Positions 1 to 8,328 of a DNA stretch of 55,762 bases are shown piece by piece. The notes beneath the pieces are model-generated. The model was not told the origin of the DNA. It saw nothing but the letters and a program-made list of their open reading frames with translations, and did no database searches. A program made the position numbers and the translations under genes. The DNA comes from Subtercola sp. (lineage in GTDB: Bacteria > Actinomycetota > Actinomycetes > Actinomycetales > Microbacteriaceae), in the NCBI GenBank assembly GCA_025463765.1, contig JAODBC010000054.1, forward strand, positions 1 through 55,762, written 5' to 3'. Each line of letters begins with the position of its first letter. The first letter of the stretch is position 1.

Positions 1-1291
1 GGAGCACTTCCCCGTGCTCCCCGAACAGTGTGGTGATGATGTCGGCGTGGCAGATGGTCTGCTCGACCACGCTCGGCGGGACGGATTCTTCGATGCCATC
101 GATCCAACCCACCGCACGCCCAGAGACGACGTCTTCAAGGGTGGCGTGGATGTTCAGGACCGGCCTGGCACCATTGATCAACGGCATCCCCGGCAACCCT
201 GCGGCGAGCCGGATGACCTCGGTGAACACATCCACCCGACGCTGCGACACCGTACGCGCATCCACCACGGCAGCTTCCGTGCACGCGTCAGTGGCACCGA
301 AGACATCGCGTTCGGACGCGTCGACCGCGTCTGACGCACAGGTCGCGCCAGCATCGCCGGGTGTGGTGCCAGCCGTGTCGGGTGCGCCGGGTGCGCCGGA
401 CGTCTCGGGTGTGCCGGGCGTGACGGGCGTGCCGGGCGTGACTGGTGTGTTGGGGTCGAAGGGGAGGTGCCCGGAGACTCTCGGGCTGGAGATCGCATGA
501 TCGACGGCCATCCACACCCCACCCTGCTCGGGCGTGAGTACCCCCTTCACCCGGATGCATCCCGACCGGGTTGGTGAGAACGTCAGCCCCCGTTTCGCCT
601 CATGATCCTGATACCGCGGTTCCGCACCATCCGCATCAAGCGACTCCCTGGCCCGAACGGCGAGGCCACGGATGTCATCGGCACCGAACCCCACCCCACC
701 GATACCGTCAACAGCCCACGCCACGAGTTGCCGTTCCACCTCCCGGACCTCTTCCGTACCGCAGTTCGGCGCCGCCTGCCCCAACGGCCGCACGATCGCG
801 TCGGCGGTGTCGATACCGATCAGGCCCGACCGGAGAGCGTCTTCGACCTCGGGGAACTTCGACAGGATCGGCATCCCCACCACGACCGTGGGCAGCACCT
901 GCGAACCCAGCTTTATTCGGGCCCGGGCTGTGGTCCGTGCCACCGACGTCGACGCAACAATCAGTTCGACCGCGTTAGCGAACCCCTGCCGCCTCGCCAA
1001 CGACTCCTCCCCCAGCTCGGGTCTGCTGCGCTCAGCGACCTCACCAGCCACCTGCGTACGTAACCCGTCCACCAGCTTGCCGAGCTGTTCCACCGTTACC
1101 AGGCCGGCGAGCAGATCATTGTCGGCAAGCCCGCAGGGCGCGGCAGCCCGGAACGTTCCACATTCCTGGCACGCCGCAACCGCCTCCGCCAACAGAACAC
1201 CCAACAACACCCGACCAGCACCACGACCATCATCGCGACCGTCGGTGCCGTCGGCAGGGCTGCCGGTGGGGTCAGGAGATGTTGTGGTCAT
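1..1291 (-). CDS. DUF222 / HNH endonuclease family protein (13E12-type), C-terminus outside window
   Basis: Reading the minus strand from ATG at 1291 gives 430 uninterrupted codons running off the left edge. The N-terminal half has the DUF222 pattern (RSRPELGEESLARRQGF near residue 90, then ARTTARARIKLGSQ). A Gly/Thr/Pro-rich tandem stretch (VTPGTPVTPGTPETSG) interrupts the middle near residue 290. The C-terminal HNH motif expected for the family lies beyond the window and cannot be checked. A full paralogue is at 23034-24581. These proteins are multicopy in Microbacteriaceae and mycobacteria (REP13E12); their biological role is unsettled. The start is supported by a leaderless-type -10 box. 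Confidence 0.85.
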   Translation of the reverse strand, partial: MTTTSPDPTGSPADGTDGRDDGRGAGRVLLGVLLAEAVAACQECGTFRAAAPCGLADNDLLAGLVTVEQLGKLVDGLRTQVAGEVAERSRPELGEESLARRQGFANAVELIVASTSVARTTARARIKLGSQVLPTVVVGMPILSKFPEVEDALRSGLIGIDTADAIVRPLGQAAPNCGTEEVREVERQLVAWAVDGIGGVGFGADDIRGLAVRARESLDADGAEPRYQDHEAKRGLTFSPTRSGCIRVKGVLTPEQGGVWMAVDHAISSPRVSGHLPFDPNTPVTPGTPVTPGTPETSGAPGAPDTAGTTPGDAGATCASDAVDASERDVFGATDACTEAAVVDARTVSQRRVDVFTEVIRLAAGLPGMPLINGARPVLNIHATLEDVVSGRAVGWIDGIEESVPPSVVEQTICHADIITTLFGEHGEVL

Positions 1292-1297
1292 AGTCCG

Positions 1298-1303
1298 ATC
1301 ATA
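1298..1303 (-). promoter_or_regulatory. -10 box (TATGAT) placed for a leaderless transcript
   Basis: On the minus strand TATGAT is followed by exactly 6 nt and then the ATG of the DUF222 protein, with no Shine-Dalgarno sequence between. This is the usual geometry of leaderless actinobacterial mRNAs. No convincing -35 is visible. Confidence 0.5.
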
Positions 1304-1820
1304 CCACAATACCGAGGTAACCTCACTAACTGAGGTGGTTCTGACCGCCTCCGAAATGGCGGGAATCCGCCACCCCGAAACACCCACCCCGGGCATCCCG
1401 AGCTGCCGCGCCCTGGCGGGCTTGCCACCAAGAAATGCGTCACCTCAAGAGATAACACCAACCACCGACAGCCCCGGAACCGCCCCCGTTTCCAGAATGG
1501 CTGGCGCTACGGCCGGGGCGAGCCGAGAGTCGAGATCCGACTGCCGACTGCCGATTACCGATTACCGATTACCGATTACAAGCATCGGGTGGGGGGCCTG
1601 CTCGACGAGGCCGACGACGCCCTCGATCGCGCCGCGCTGTTTCTTACGCGAAACGCAGGCAACACCTCACGCAACACGTCAGGTACCACTTCACGCAACG
1701 CGTCACGCGACACCTCACCCAACACCTCACCCGAGCCCCACCGAACAGCGTGGTGTGACAGAGTGGTCGCACCGGTGGTGTCGCGGGCGGTGCTGCGCAG
1801 AAGTACCGCCTGAGGAGATC
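1304..1820. other. gene-poor intergenic stretch with degenerate short repeats
   Basis: I see no convincing gene here. The stretch holds heptamer repeats at 1541-1578 and a looser 12-bp family (ACCTCACGCAAC-like) from about 1661 to 1731. A 24-codon ORF at 1821-1895 follows an AGGAG with a short spacer. It ends 12 nt inside the next gene and could be a leader peptide, but nothing else supports it. Confidence 0.5.
1541..1578. repeat. heptamer tandem repeat (CTGCCGA x2, TTACCGA x3 and partial)
   Basis: Seven-bp units are joined head to tail without interruption; the first two units differ from the later ones by TG-to-TA type changes. It lies in an intergenic stretch and no coding frame uses it. 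Confidence 0.8.
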
Positions 1821-1881
1821 ATGCGCGCCGCTGACCGCATCAACGTGCGCCTGTCACGGGCCGCCCATTCAGGCGGTGCCC

Positions 1882-2598
1882 ATGCCGGGCCATGACGCGT
1901 TTCTCAAGGCCGTCTCCGATCTGAGCGCCGCCGGCGCGGCAGGAACGAACCTGTGCCAGCCCTTCCTCGACGGTCTGCCGGTCATCCGTGCGGCCATCTC
2001 GACCCTCGGCGACCCCTTCGGGTCTGAAACGGTGTGCGCGAGCGACGACGAGGCTGCGCGACTGGATGAACTTCAGATCGACCTCGGCGAAGGCCCGTGC
2101 TGGCAGGCGCTGTCGTTGCGCCGACCGGTGATCGAACCTGATATTCAGAACTCGCCGAACCCCGAGTGGCCGACACTCTCGGCGAGCATTCAAGACGCGG
2201 GGGTTCGAGCCGTGTTCGCCTTTCCGCTCATGGTCGGGTCGCTGCGAGTCGGCGCCGTAGATCTCTACGCTGACACGGTCGGCACGCTCACACGAGGGGA
2301 AATCGACGACGCGGCGACGCTCGCGGGCATCGCGGCCCGGCACATCGTGTCGGGAGCACTCGAACGGATCGCACACGAACACGGCGCGTACGAACTAGCG
2401 CCGTCGGCATTTTCGCGACGCGAGGTGCACCAGGCAACGGGAATGGTGCTGACCCAACTCGGCGTGTCGGCGGCGGATGCACTGCTGATCATCCGCGCCC
2501 ACGCTTTCGCCGAGGGGCTGACGGTGCGTGAGGTGGCGGCGAGTATCGTCGACCGCCGCCTGATATTCGGCCATGGCTCTGTCGCGAACGGAACGTAA
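1882..2598 (+). CDS. GAF-ANTAR domain regulator (first of a pair)
   Basis: An N-terminal GAF-type sensor (about residues 20-165; the LGEGPCWQAL segment is typical of actinobacterial GAF-ANTAR proteins) is followed by a C-terminal ANTAR RNA-binding domain (about 175-228: REVHQATGMVLTQLGVSAAD). ANTAR proteins generally act as antiterminators that bind paired hairpins in nascent mRNA. The ATG at 1882 is preferred because AGGCGG (1871-1876) lies 5 nt upstream; a GTG at 1876 is in frame but overlaps that Shine-Dalgarno. The stop is 3 nt before a second GAF-ANTAR gene, so the two are probably translated together. The sensed ligand is unknown. Confidence 0.85.
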   Translation: MPGHDAFLKAVSDLSAAGAAGTNLCQPFLDGLPVIRAAISTLGDPFGSETVCASDDEAARLDELQIDLGEGPCWQALSLRRPVIEPDIQNSPNPEWPTLSASIQDAGVRAVFAFPLMVGSLRVGAVDLYADTVGTLTRGEIDDAATLAGIAARHIVSGALERIAHEHGAYELAPSAFSRREVHQATGMVLTQLGVSAADALLIIRAHAFAEGLTVREVAASIVDRRLIFGHGSVANGT

Positions 2599-2601
2599 GA
2601 T

Positions 2602-3327
2602 ATGCACATGAACGGCGACATGCGGCAGACCGAATTGGTAGAGACGTTGGTGACCCTTGCCGACACACTCGTCGCTGGGTACGACGTCATCGACCTGCTG
2701 CAGACGCTCGTAGAGAAGTGTGCGGCCATTCTCGACGCGGCCGACGTCGGCATCATTCTGGTCGGCTCCCGCGGCGGCCTCGAGACGGTCGCGTCGACGA
2801 ACGAGCGCAGTCATCTGCTCGATCTGATGCAGCTGGATGCCGGAACCGGCCCCTGCGTCGAGGCCTACCTCTCTGGCGCCGTCGTTTCGGTGCCCGACAT
2901 TGACGAGGTCGAAACGCGCTGGCCCGTGTTCGCGGCCGGAGCCCGCGAGCTGGGGTACGGCTCCTCCCATTCGGTACCGCTGCGCCTGCGCGACACCACA
3001 CTCGGCGCCCTCAACGTATTTCGCGACCGCGCCGGATCGCTCAGCCACGAAGACATCATGGCCGCGAAGGCTCTCGCCGACGTCGCGACGATCGGCATTC
3101 TGCAGGAACGCGCCATTCGCGAGGCCGGTATCGCACGCGAGCAATTGCAGCACGCCCTCGACAGCCGCGTGATCATCGAACAGGCCAAAGGTGTTCTCGC
3201 CCAGTCGCGCAACATCGACATGGATGCGGCGTTCAAGCTGCTGCGCCAGACCTCGCGCAACTCGGGTACGGCCATCGGCACGACGGCGCACGGTATCGTC
3301 GACGGAACGATCTCGCTGCCCGCCTGA
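2602..3327 (+). CDS. GAF-ANTAR domain regulator (second of a pair)
   Basis: This 241-residue protein has the same architecture as its upstream neighbour: GAF domain about residues 15-160 (LDAGTGPCVEAY) and ANTAR domain about 170-230 (LDSRVIIEQAKGVLAQSRNI), the latter closer to the family consensus than in the first gene. The two proteins are clearly paralogous but well diverged. Starts at ATG 2602 or 2608 are equally possible. Tandem GAF-ANTAR genes could form a heterodimer or respond to different signals; the sequence does not say which. No dual-hexaloop target RNA was identified by eye. Confidence 0.87.
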   Translation: MHMNGDMRQTELVETLVTLADTLVAGYDVIDLLQTLVEKCAAILDAADVGIILVGSRGGLETVASTNERSHLLDLMQLDAGTGPCVEAYLSGAVVSVPDIDEVETRWPVFAAGARELGYGSSHSVPLRLRDTTLGALNVFRDRAGSLSHEDIMAAKALADVATIGILQERAIREAGIAREQLQHALDSRVIIEQAKGVLAQSRNIDMDAAFKLLRQTSRNSGTAIGTTAHGIVDGTISLPA

Positions 3328-3330
3328 CTG

Positions 3331-3412
3331 TGGCGAAACGGCACTGACTCTGGCAAAACCGCACTCACTCTGGCGAAACGGCACTGACCATGGCGACCCG
3401 GTACTGACCATG
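3331..3412. repeat. 20-bp tandem repeat, about four copies
   Basis: Four consecutive copies of a CTGACTCTGGCGAAACGGCA-like unit follow the second GAF-ANTAR stop; the last copies drift to CTGACCATGGCGACCCGGTA. The array ends on the start codon of the GNAT gene, so it forms that gene's leader. Confidence 0.85.
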
Positions 3413-3985
3413 ACGAACGAGGGCTATTCGACGCGGCTCTTGACCGCCTCGACGTGGAACGACTTCGCAACCCTCGTCGAGGCCAACAACGGCGTGTGGG
3501 GCGGATGCTGGTGCATGGGTTTTCACGTCGAGCAATTCACCGGCTCGACGGGCCCCGCCGACAACCGGGCGCGCAAACTAGCGCACGTCAGCAACGAAAC
3601 CTGCCATCAGGTGCTCGTCTACGAAAGCGATGAATGCGTGGGGTGGTGCCAGTACGGCACCCCTGCCGAGATCGCCGGAATCAAAAACGCCAAAGCGTAC
3701 CTGAAGGAGCTCGACTTTCTGCCCGACTGGCGCATCGGCTGCATCTTCACCGGCAACGGCCATCGTGGCGGCGGTGTCGCTCGCACGGCCGTGGCGTCGG
3801 CCCTCGAGGCCATCCGCGATGCCGGCGGCGGGTTCGTCGAGGCCTACCCCGAACAGGCTGACGAACGGCCGACACAACGCGGCGCCTATTTTCAGACCGG
3901 GCCCGAGTCGCTCTATGCGCAATTCGGGTTCGAACGGGTGCGCCGAATCGCCAAGTGGCGATGGGTCATGCGCGCCAGGTTGTGA
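3410..3985 (+). CDS. GNAT family N-acetyltransferase
   Basis: The 191-residue product fits the acetyltransferase fold: N-terminal Trp/Cys-rich strand (VWGGCWCMGFHVE), a central IGCIFTGNGHRGGGVARTA segment in the acetyl-CoA pyrophosphate-loop position (Q/RxxGxG/A, here GHRGGGVA), and a C-terminal YAQFGFERVRR segment typical of the last strands. The frame stays open far upstream through a GAF-ANTAR gene, but ATG 3410 gives the family's normal length. The substrate cannot be inferred. It is preceded and followed by tandem repeat arrays. Confidence 0.75.
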   Translation: MTNEGYSTRLLTASTWNDFATLVEANNGVWGGCWCMGFHVEQFTGSTGPADNRARKLAHVSNETCHQVLVYESDECVGWCQYGTPAEIAGIKNAKAYLKELDFLPDWRIGCIFTGNGHRGGGVARTAVASALEAIRDAGGGFVEAYPEQADERPTQRGAYFQTGPESLYAQFGFERVRRIAKWRWVMRARL

Positions 3986-4060
3986 CTCAGGCAGCTCAGG
4001 TGACTGAGGCAGCTCAGGTGACTCGTGCAGCTCAGGTGACTCAGGCAGCTCAGGTGACTC
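3986..4060. repeat. 18-bp tandem repeat between convergent genes
   Basis: About four copies of an AGGCAGCTCAGGTGACTC-like unit fill the gap between the GNAT stop and the convergent TetR stop at 4059. No hairpin terminator is evident. Confidence 0.85.
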
Positions 4061-4751
4061 AGGCCTCGAGGGCGCGGCGGATGCTCGCCAGCACGGCCTC
4101 GGCCTGAGCATCCGTCTCGAAGGTGGCGACGACGACGCGCGACCCAGCACGGGGCGGCATTTCGCTGCCCGCCGCGACACGACGCCGGAACGAGTCGGCG
4201 AGATCGTCGAGCTCATTCTGCAGGTGCTTCACCGCGTCGGTGTTCTGATCGGCGAACCAGGTGCGAAGAGCGTCGTTGTGCACGGCGACGGCCGCCGCGG
4301 CGTAGGCGCTGGGCATCCAGCCTCGCGACTCGTCGCCGATCAGGTGCGCGCCCAGGTGCGCGCGAAAGATTCGCTCATACCGGTGCGCCATCACAAGTTC
4401 ACGTTCGCGCAATGAGGGGTTGCTGCGCAGCAGGGCGCGGCGTTCTAACGTCGCCTCTGGCCGGGAAACGTGGTACTTGATCACTGTGAGGCACGCCTTG
4501 TTGACTGCGTCGAACGCATCGCCCTCGCTGTCGGCCAAGACGTCGCCGAGACGCTCGAGCAGGTAGGTGTGATCGGCGAAGACGATCTCTTCCTTGGTTC
4601 CGAAACGTCGAAAGAAAGTACTGCGGCTCAGGTCGAGCACATCGGCCAGCTCATCAACCGACGTTTGGTCGTAGCCGTGCCGGGCCAAGAGATGAATGGC
4701 TGTCGCCGTGACGTCGGCAGACGACAGCGCAGCAGAGTCAGGAATGGCCAT
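4059..4751 (-). CDS. TetR/AcrR family regulator, probable repressor of the beta-oxidation operon
   Basis: A 230-residue protein with an N-terminal helix-turn-helix (VDELADVLDLSRSTFFRRFG, residues about 33-52) and a C-terminal ligand-binding half. It is transcribed away from the fatty-acid oxidation genes that start at 4875. The shared 123-bp region holds two near-identical palindromes, the classic layout of a TetR repressor controlling itself and its neighbours. By analogy with FadR/FasR-type TetRs the inducer would be an acyl-CoA; that is inference from context. Confidence 0.85.
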   Translation of the reverse strand: MAIPDSAALSSADVTATAIHLLARHGYDQTSVDELADVLDLSRSTFFRRFGTKEEIVFADHTYLLERLGDVLADSEGDAFDAVNKACLTVIKYHVSRPEATLERRALLRSNPSLRERELVMAHRYERIFRAHLGAHLIGDESRGWMPSAYAAAAVAVHNDALRTWFADQNTDAVKHLQNELDDLADSFRRRVAAGSEMPPRAGSRVVVATFETDAQAEAVLASIRRALEA

Positions 4752-4806
4752 GCCTCAGAATCTACGCGACGGCGGGCAGGATTTCGCTTCATCCGGTCGA
4801 AAATTT

Positions 4807-4850
4807 GAAACTCAGTTTCTTGACATGAAACTGAGTCTCATGCTTAGCTT
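4807..4850 (+). promoter_or_regulatory. twin TetR operator overlapping the beta-oxidation promoter
   Basis: GAAACTCAGTTTC (4807-4819) is a perfect 13-bp odd palindrome and GAAACTGAGTCTC (4827-4839) is a near copy, 20 bp centre to centre. A consensus -35 TTGACA (4820-4825) lies between them and a possible -10 TAGCTT at 4845-4850. A repressor bound at both sites would block this promoter. Confidence 0.75.
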
Positions 4851-4874
4851 GTTAGGACGAAAGGCTGCACCACG

Positions 4875-6926
4875 ATGACAACGGAGTCGAACGTTCACGT
4901 CGAATACGCCGTGCTGCCGGGCCGCACTCGCCCCAGCGCCTTGGTTCACCTCGGTGATCCGGCCAGCCGAAAGCCCGTCATCTGGAGCAGCGAGCGCATC
5001 GCGTCGCTCGCAGCGGCACTCGATGACGTCGAGACTCATGAAGTAGAAGCGGTCGTACTCTCGGGCAGCGCGCACTCGTTCGGCGCCGGGGCCGACCTCA
5101 CGGCGCTGGCCGCCGCGCGAACCGCCGGCGATGCCGCAGAGCTCGGCGCCGAAGGCTGGCGCACCTTTCGCCGGCTGACCGAACTGCATACCCCGAGCTT
5201 CGCCCTGATCACCGGATTCGCTCTCGGCGGCGCCCTCGAGCTCGCGTTGTTCGCCGACTATCGCCTCGCCCGCAGCGACACTCGCGCTATCGGGCTGCCC
5301 GAAGTGCGCCTCGGCCTGGTGCCCGGCTGGGGCGGCATCCATCGACTAGCTCGGCTCGCCGGCCCTCGCGTCGCCTACGACGTGGCCGTTCGCGACTCAC
5401 GACGCGGAACAAGCCTCAGCGCCGAGAATGCCGGCCGCCTCGGCATCGTCGACCGGGTCATTCCGGCCGCAGGCTGGAACGAGCAATGGCCGGCCGCCGT
5501 AGCCGAATTGCTCTCCTCGTTCACCCCCCAGCGTCGCGAGAAGCACCCCAGCGACGAGGAGTATGCGGCCCAGCTCACGACGGTGCACAGCGACTTCGCG
5601 CGTTCGAGGCCCACCGTCAGCGCCGCCCCCGCCCGCGCGCTCGAGCTCCTCGACGCGGCCCAGACAGAGACGCTCGACCAAGCCCAAGCCGCCACCACGA
5701 CAGTGTTCGCCGACCTGCTGCTCAGTGACGCCGGCAAGGCGAGCCTCTACGCCTACCAGCTCAGTCGTTCGCCGGGCCGGTTGCCGGCAGACCTCACCGT
5801 CGGAGCTGCTCAACCCATCGAGCGCGCCGCCGTCATCGGCGCCGGCCTGATGGCCAGCCAGCTCGCTACTTTGCTGGTGCGGTTCGGCGGCCTGCCCGTC
5901 GTGCTGACCGACCTCGACCAGACGCGCGCCGACCGGGGAGCAGAACTCGTTCGCAGCCAGCTCGCCACAGCAGCCGAGAAGGGTCAGCTCAGCGCGGCCG
6001 AGGCCGCCCGACTGAGCGCGCTCGTGACCGCGAGCGCAGAGCCCGGCGCCATCGCCGGCGCCGACTTCGTCATCGAGGCGATCTTCGAGAACATGGCCGC
6101 GAAGCAGCAGGCCCTCGCCGAGGCCGAGAAGCACCTCGCACCCCATGCACTGCTGGCGACCAACACCAGCTCGCTGTCGATCAGTGAGATGGCGGATGAT
6201 CTGCAGCACCCCGAGCGCGTCATCGGCTTTCACATCTTCAACCCCGTCGAGAGCGTGCCGCTGGTCGAGATCATCCGCGGCCGAAAAACCGACGAAGCGA
6301 CCGTGGCCACCGCGCTCGAACTCGCCGCGAAGCTCAAGCGGCAGGCGATCGTCGCGGCCGACTCCCCCGGATTCGTTGTGAACCGTTTACTCACCCGCCT
6401 GTACGACGTGGTCATGACGGCCATCGACGCCGGCGGCGACCCCGTGATCGTCGACCACAGTATCGACGACCTCGGGCTGCCGATGAGCCCCCTGCGGCTG
6501 CTCGACTTCGTGGGCCCGGCCATTCAGTTGCACGTCAGCGAGACCATGCACGAGGCCTTTCCCGACCGGTTCAGCCATCTGAAGTGGCTCACCCGCGTGG
6601 TCGACGACGGCCAGCGCACCGTGCTGCAGCGCGACCAGACGCTCACACCCGAGGCGACGGCCCTGTTGCCCGCGGCAGACGAGAGCATGAGACCGGCCGA
6701 GCTGGCCGCGAGCGTTCGCACGGGCATCCTCGACGCCCTGACCGACGAGGTCGACCGCATGCTCGCCGAAGGGGTGGTCGAGCGGGCAGAAGACATCGAC
6801 AAGGCCATGATTCTCGGCGCGAACTTTCCCTGGGCGCTCGGCGGGATCACTCCGTACCTGCGCAGCAGAACGTACGTGCGCAGCAATACCGCGCAGCTCA
6901 CGAGCGATGAAAGCGAGACCCGATGA
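4875..6926 (+). CDS. fadB: FadB-like enoyl-CoA hydratase / 3-hydroxyacyl-CoA dehydrogenase
   Basis: A 683-residue bifunctional beta-oxidation enzyme. The N-terminal crotonase domain (about 1-215) has the oxyanion-hole segments SFGAGADL and GFALGGALELALFADYR and the acid in GLPEVRLGLVPGWGG. The dehydrogenase half begins near residue 317 with the NAD-binding motif VIGAGLMASQ, followed by NTSSLSISE and GFHIFNPVESVPLVEII. It hydrates enoyl-CoA and oxidises the resulting 3-hydroxyacyl-CoA in the cytoplasm. Its stop overlaps the start of the acyl-CoA dehydrogenase (ATGA), so the genes are translationally coupled. Confidence 0.9.
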   Translation: MTTESNVHVEYAVLPGRTRPSALVHLGDPASRKPVIWSSERIASLAAALDDVETHEVEAVVLSGSAHSFGAGADLTALAAARTAGDAAELGAEGWRTFRRLTELHTPSFALITGFALGGALELALFADYRLARSDTRAIGLPEVRLGLVPGWGGIHRLARLAGPRVAYDVAVRDSRRGTSLSAENAGRLGIVDRVIPAAGWNEQWPAAVAELLSSFTPQRREKHPSDEEYAAQLTTVHSDFARSRPTVSAAPARALELLDAAQTETLDQAQAATTTVFADLLLSDAGKASLYAYQLSRSPGRLPADLTVGAAQPIERAAVIGAGLMASQLATLLVRFGGLPVVLTDLDQTRADRGAELVRSQLATAAEKGQLSAAEAARLSALVTASAEPGAIAGADFVIEAIFENMAAKQQALAEAEKHLAPHALLATNTSSLSISEMADDLQHPERVIGFHIFNPVESVPLVEIIRGRKTDEATVATALELAAKLKRQAIVAADSPGFVVNRLLTRLYDVVMTAIDAGGDPVIVDHSIDDLGLPMSPLRLLDFVGPAIQLHVSETMHEAFPDRFSHLKWLTRVVDDGQRTVLQRDQTLTPEATALLPAADESMRPAELAASVRTGILDALTDEVDRMLAEGVVERAEDIDKAMILGANFPWALGGITPYLRSRTYVRSNTAQLTSDESETR

Positions 6927-8215
6927 GCACCACCCGCACCCTGCTCGGAACCGAGGAGCCGGAGTACGAGCTGACCGAGGCTCTCGACCCCGATGTCGCC
7001 GGCGTCTTCGCCGACATTCCGGCGGCAGACCTGGCGTTCCGTGATCGGGCGCGGGAGTTCGTCAGCACCGAGATTCTTCCGGTGATCGACGACTACTGGA
7101 ACCGAGCCGAGTACCCGGTGCACCTGGTCAAGCGACTTGGTGACTTCGACCTGCTGCGTGATGGCATCGACATCGAGGGGCTGCCGCACCAAAGCGCACT
7201 CGCCGCGGGGCTCGTGTTGGCCGAGATCAGCCGGGGCGACGGCTCGATCGGCACCATTATCGCGGTGCAGGGCGCACTCGCGTTGCGTTCGATCGCGCTG
7301 CTGGGCAACGCCGCACAGAAGGCCGAATGGCTGCTGCCTCTTGCCACGGGCGAGAAACTCGGCGCATTCGGCCTGACCGAACCGACGCACGGATCGGATT
7401 CGGTGAGTCTCGAAACCGTCGCCCGCAGCATCGACTCAGGCAGCATGGATTCAGGCAGCGTGGATTCAGGCAGCATCGACTCAGGCAGCGTGGATTCAGG
7501 CAGCGGCGGTGGCTACGAGATCACCGGTCACAAGAAGTGGATCGGCAACGGCTCGGTGGGCGACGTGACCGTCGTCTGGGCGCGCGGAGACGACGGCAAG
7601 GTACACGGTTACCTCGTGCCGCAAGACACCCCCGGCTACAGCGCTGAGGTCATCACGAACAAGGCGTCTCTGCGCGCCATCTGGCAGGCGAGCATCACGC
7701 TCGACGCCGTGCGGGTGCCGGAGTCAGCCCGGCTCGCCGAGGCCAACAGCTTCGCCGACACCTCGCGCGTATTGCAGGCGACCCGGCTGGGCGTCGCCTG
7801 GGCCGCCCTCGGCCACGCCACCGCGTGCTACGAGACGGCCGTGCACTACTCTCGCCAGCGCATCCAGTTCGGCCGGCCGCTCGCCGCCTCCCAGATCGTG
7901 CAAGAACGGCTCGCCCGCATGCTCAGCGAGCTGACCAGCATGCAGACCCTGATCGTGCAACTCACCCGCCGCGACGAAGCAGGAGCACTGAGCGGCCCGG
8001 CGGCCGCGCTCGGCAAATACTCGGCAACCCGCGCCGCGCGCAGCATCGCGGCGAACGCCCGCGACCTGCTCGGCGGCAACGGCATTCTGCTTCAGAATCG
8101 CGTTGCCCGGCATTTCGCCGACATCGAGTCGCTGCACACCTACGAAGGCACCGAAACCGTTCAGGCGCTGTTGATCGGCCGCGACATCACCGGCATCTCG
8201 GCATTCGCCGGATAG
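6923..8215 (+). CDS. acyl-CoA dehydrogenase (glutaryl-CoA-dehydrogenase-like subgroup)
   Basis: A 430-residue flavoenzyme with the family domains in order: N-terminal helices, a middle beta domain containing FGLTEPTHGSD, and C-terminal helices with RIQFGRPLAASQIVQERLA, DLLGGNGIL and HTYEGTETVQALLIGRDITG. The Glu of HTYEG (residue 408) sits where glutaryl-CoA dehydrogenases and group-VI ACADs keep the catalytic base. Between the FAD-binding strand and ITGHKKWIGNG there is an inserted run of DSGSV/I/M pentapeptides from a 15-bp DNA repeat. The preceding fadB and following thiolase complete a beta-oxidation set. Substrate chain length is not readable. Confidence 0.9.
   Translation: MSTTRTLLGTEEPEYELTEALDPDVAGVFADIPAADLAFRDRAREFVSTEILPVIDDYWNRAEYPVHLVKRLGDFDLLRDGIDIEGLPHQSALAAGLVLAEISRGDGSIGTIIAVQGALALRSIALLGNAAQKAEWLLPLATGEKLGAFGLTEPTHGSDSVSLETVARSIDSGSMDSGSVDSGSIDSGSVDSGSGGGYEITGHKKWIGNGSVGDVTVVWARGDDGKVHGYLVPQDTPGYSAEVITNKASLRAIWQASITLDAVRVPESARLAEANSFADTSRVLQATRLGVAWAALGHATACYETAVHYSRQRIQFGRPLAASQIVQERLARMLSELTSMQTLIVQLTRRDEAGALSGPAAALGKYSATRAARSIAANARDLLGGNGILLQNRVARHFADIESLHTYEGTETVQALLIGRDITGISAFAG
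7431..7505 (+). repeat. 15-bp in-frame tandem repeat inside the acyl-CoA dehydrogenase
   Basis: Five consecutive copies of GATTCAGGCAGCGTG-like DNA encode (D-S-G-S-V/I/M)x5. The repeat keeps the reading frame, so copy-number change would lengthen or shorten a surface loop rather than kill the gene. Confidence 0.9.
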
Positions 8216-8221
8216 CCGTCC

Positions 8222-8318
8222 ACGAACACGCACGGCACACGAACACGCACGGCGCACGAACAAGCGCAGGGCACGAACACACGGCGCCTGAACAAACGCA
8301 GCGCACGAACAAACACGA
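8222..8318. repeat. degenerate 15-17-bp tandem repeat before the thiolase gene
   Basis: Repeats of CACGAACACGCACGGCA-like units fill the gap between the acyl-CoA dehydrogenase stop and the thiolase Shine-Dalgarno (GAAGAAGGA). Confidence 0.8.
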
Positions 8319-8328
8319 AGAAGGAATC

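Noticed and set aside
3986..4060. Regular repeats considered as a CRISPR array
   Set aside because: Units are contiguous with no unique spacers, and no cas genes are near.
7825..8328. Open frame extending the thiolase upstream by 168 codons
   Set aside because: The upstream part is an Arg/Pro/His-rich shadow of the acyl-CoA dehydrogenase; ATG 8329 has a Shine-Dalgarno and gives normal thiolase length.
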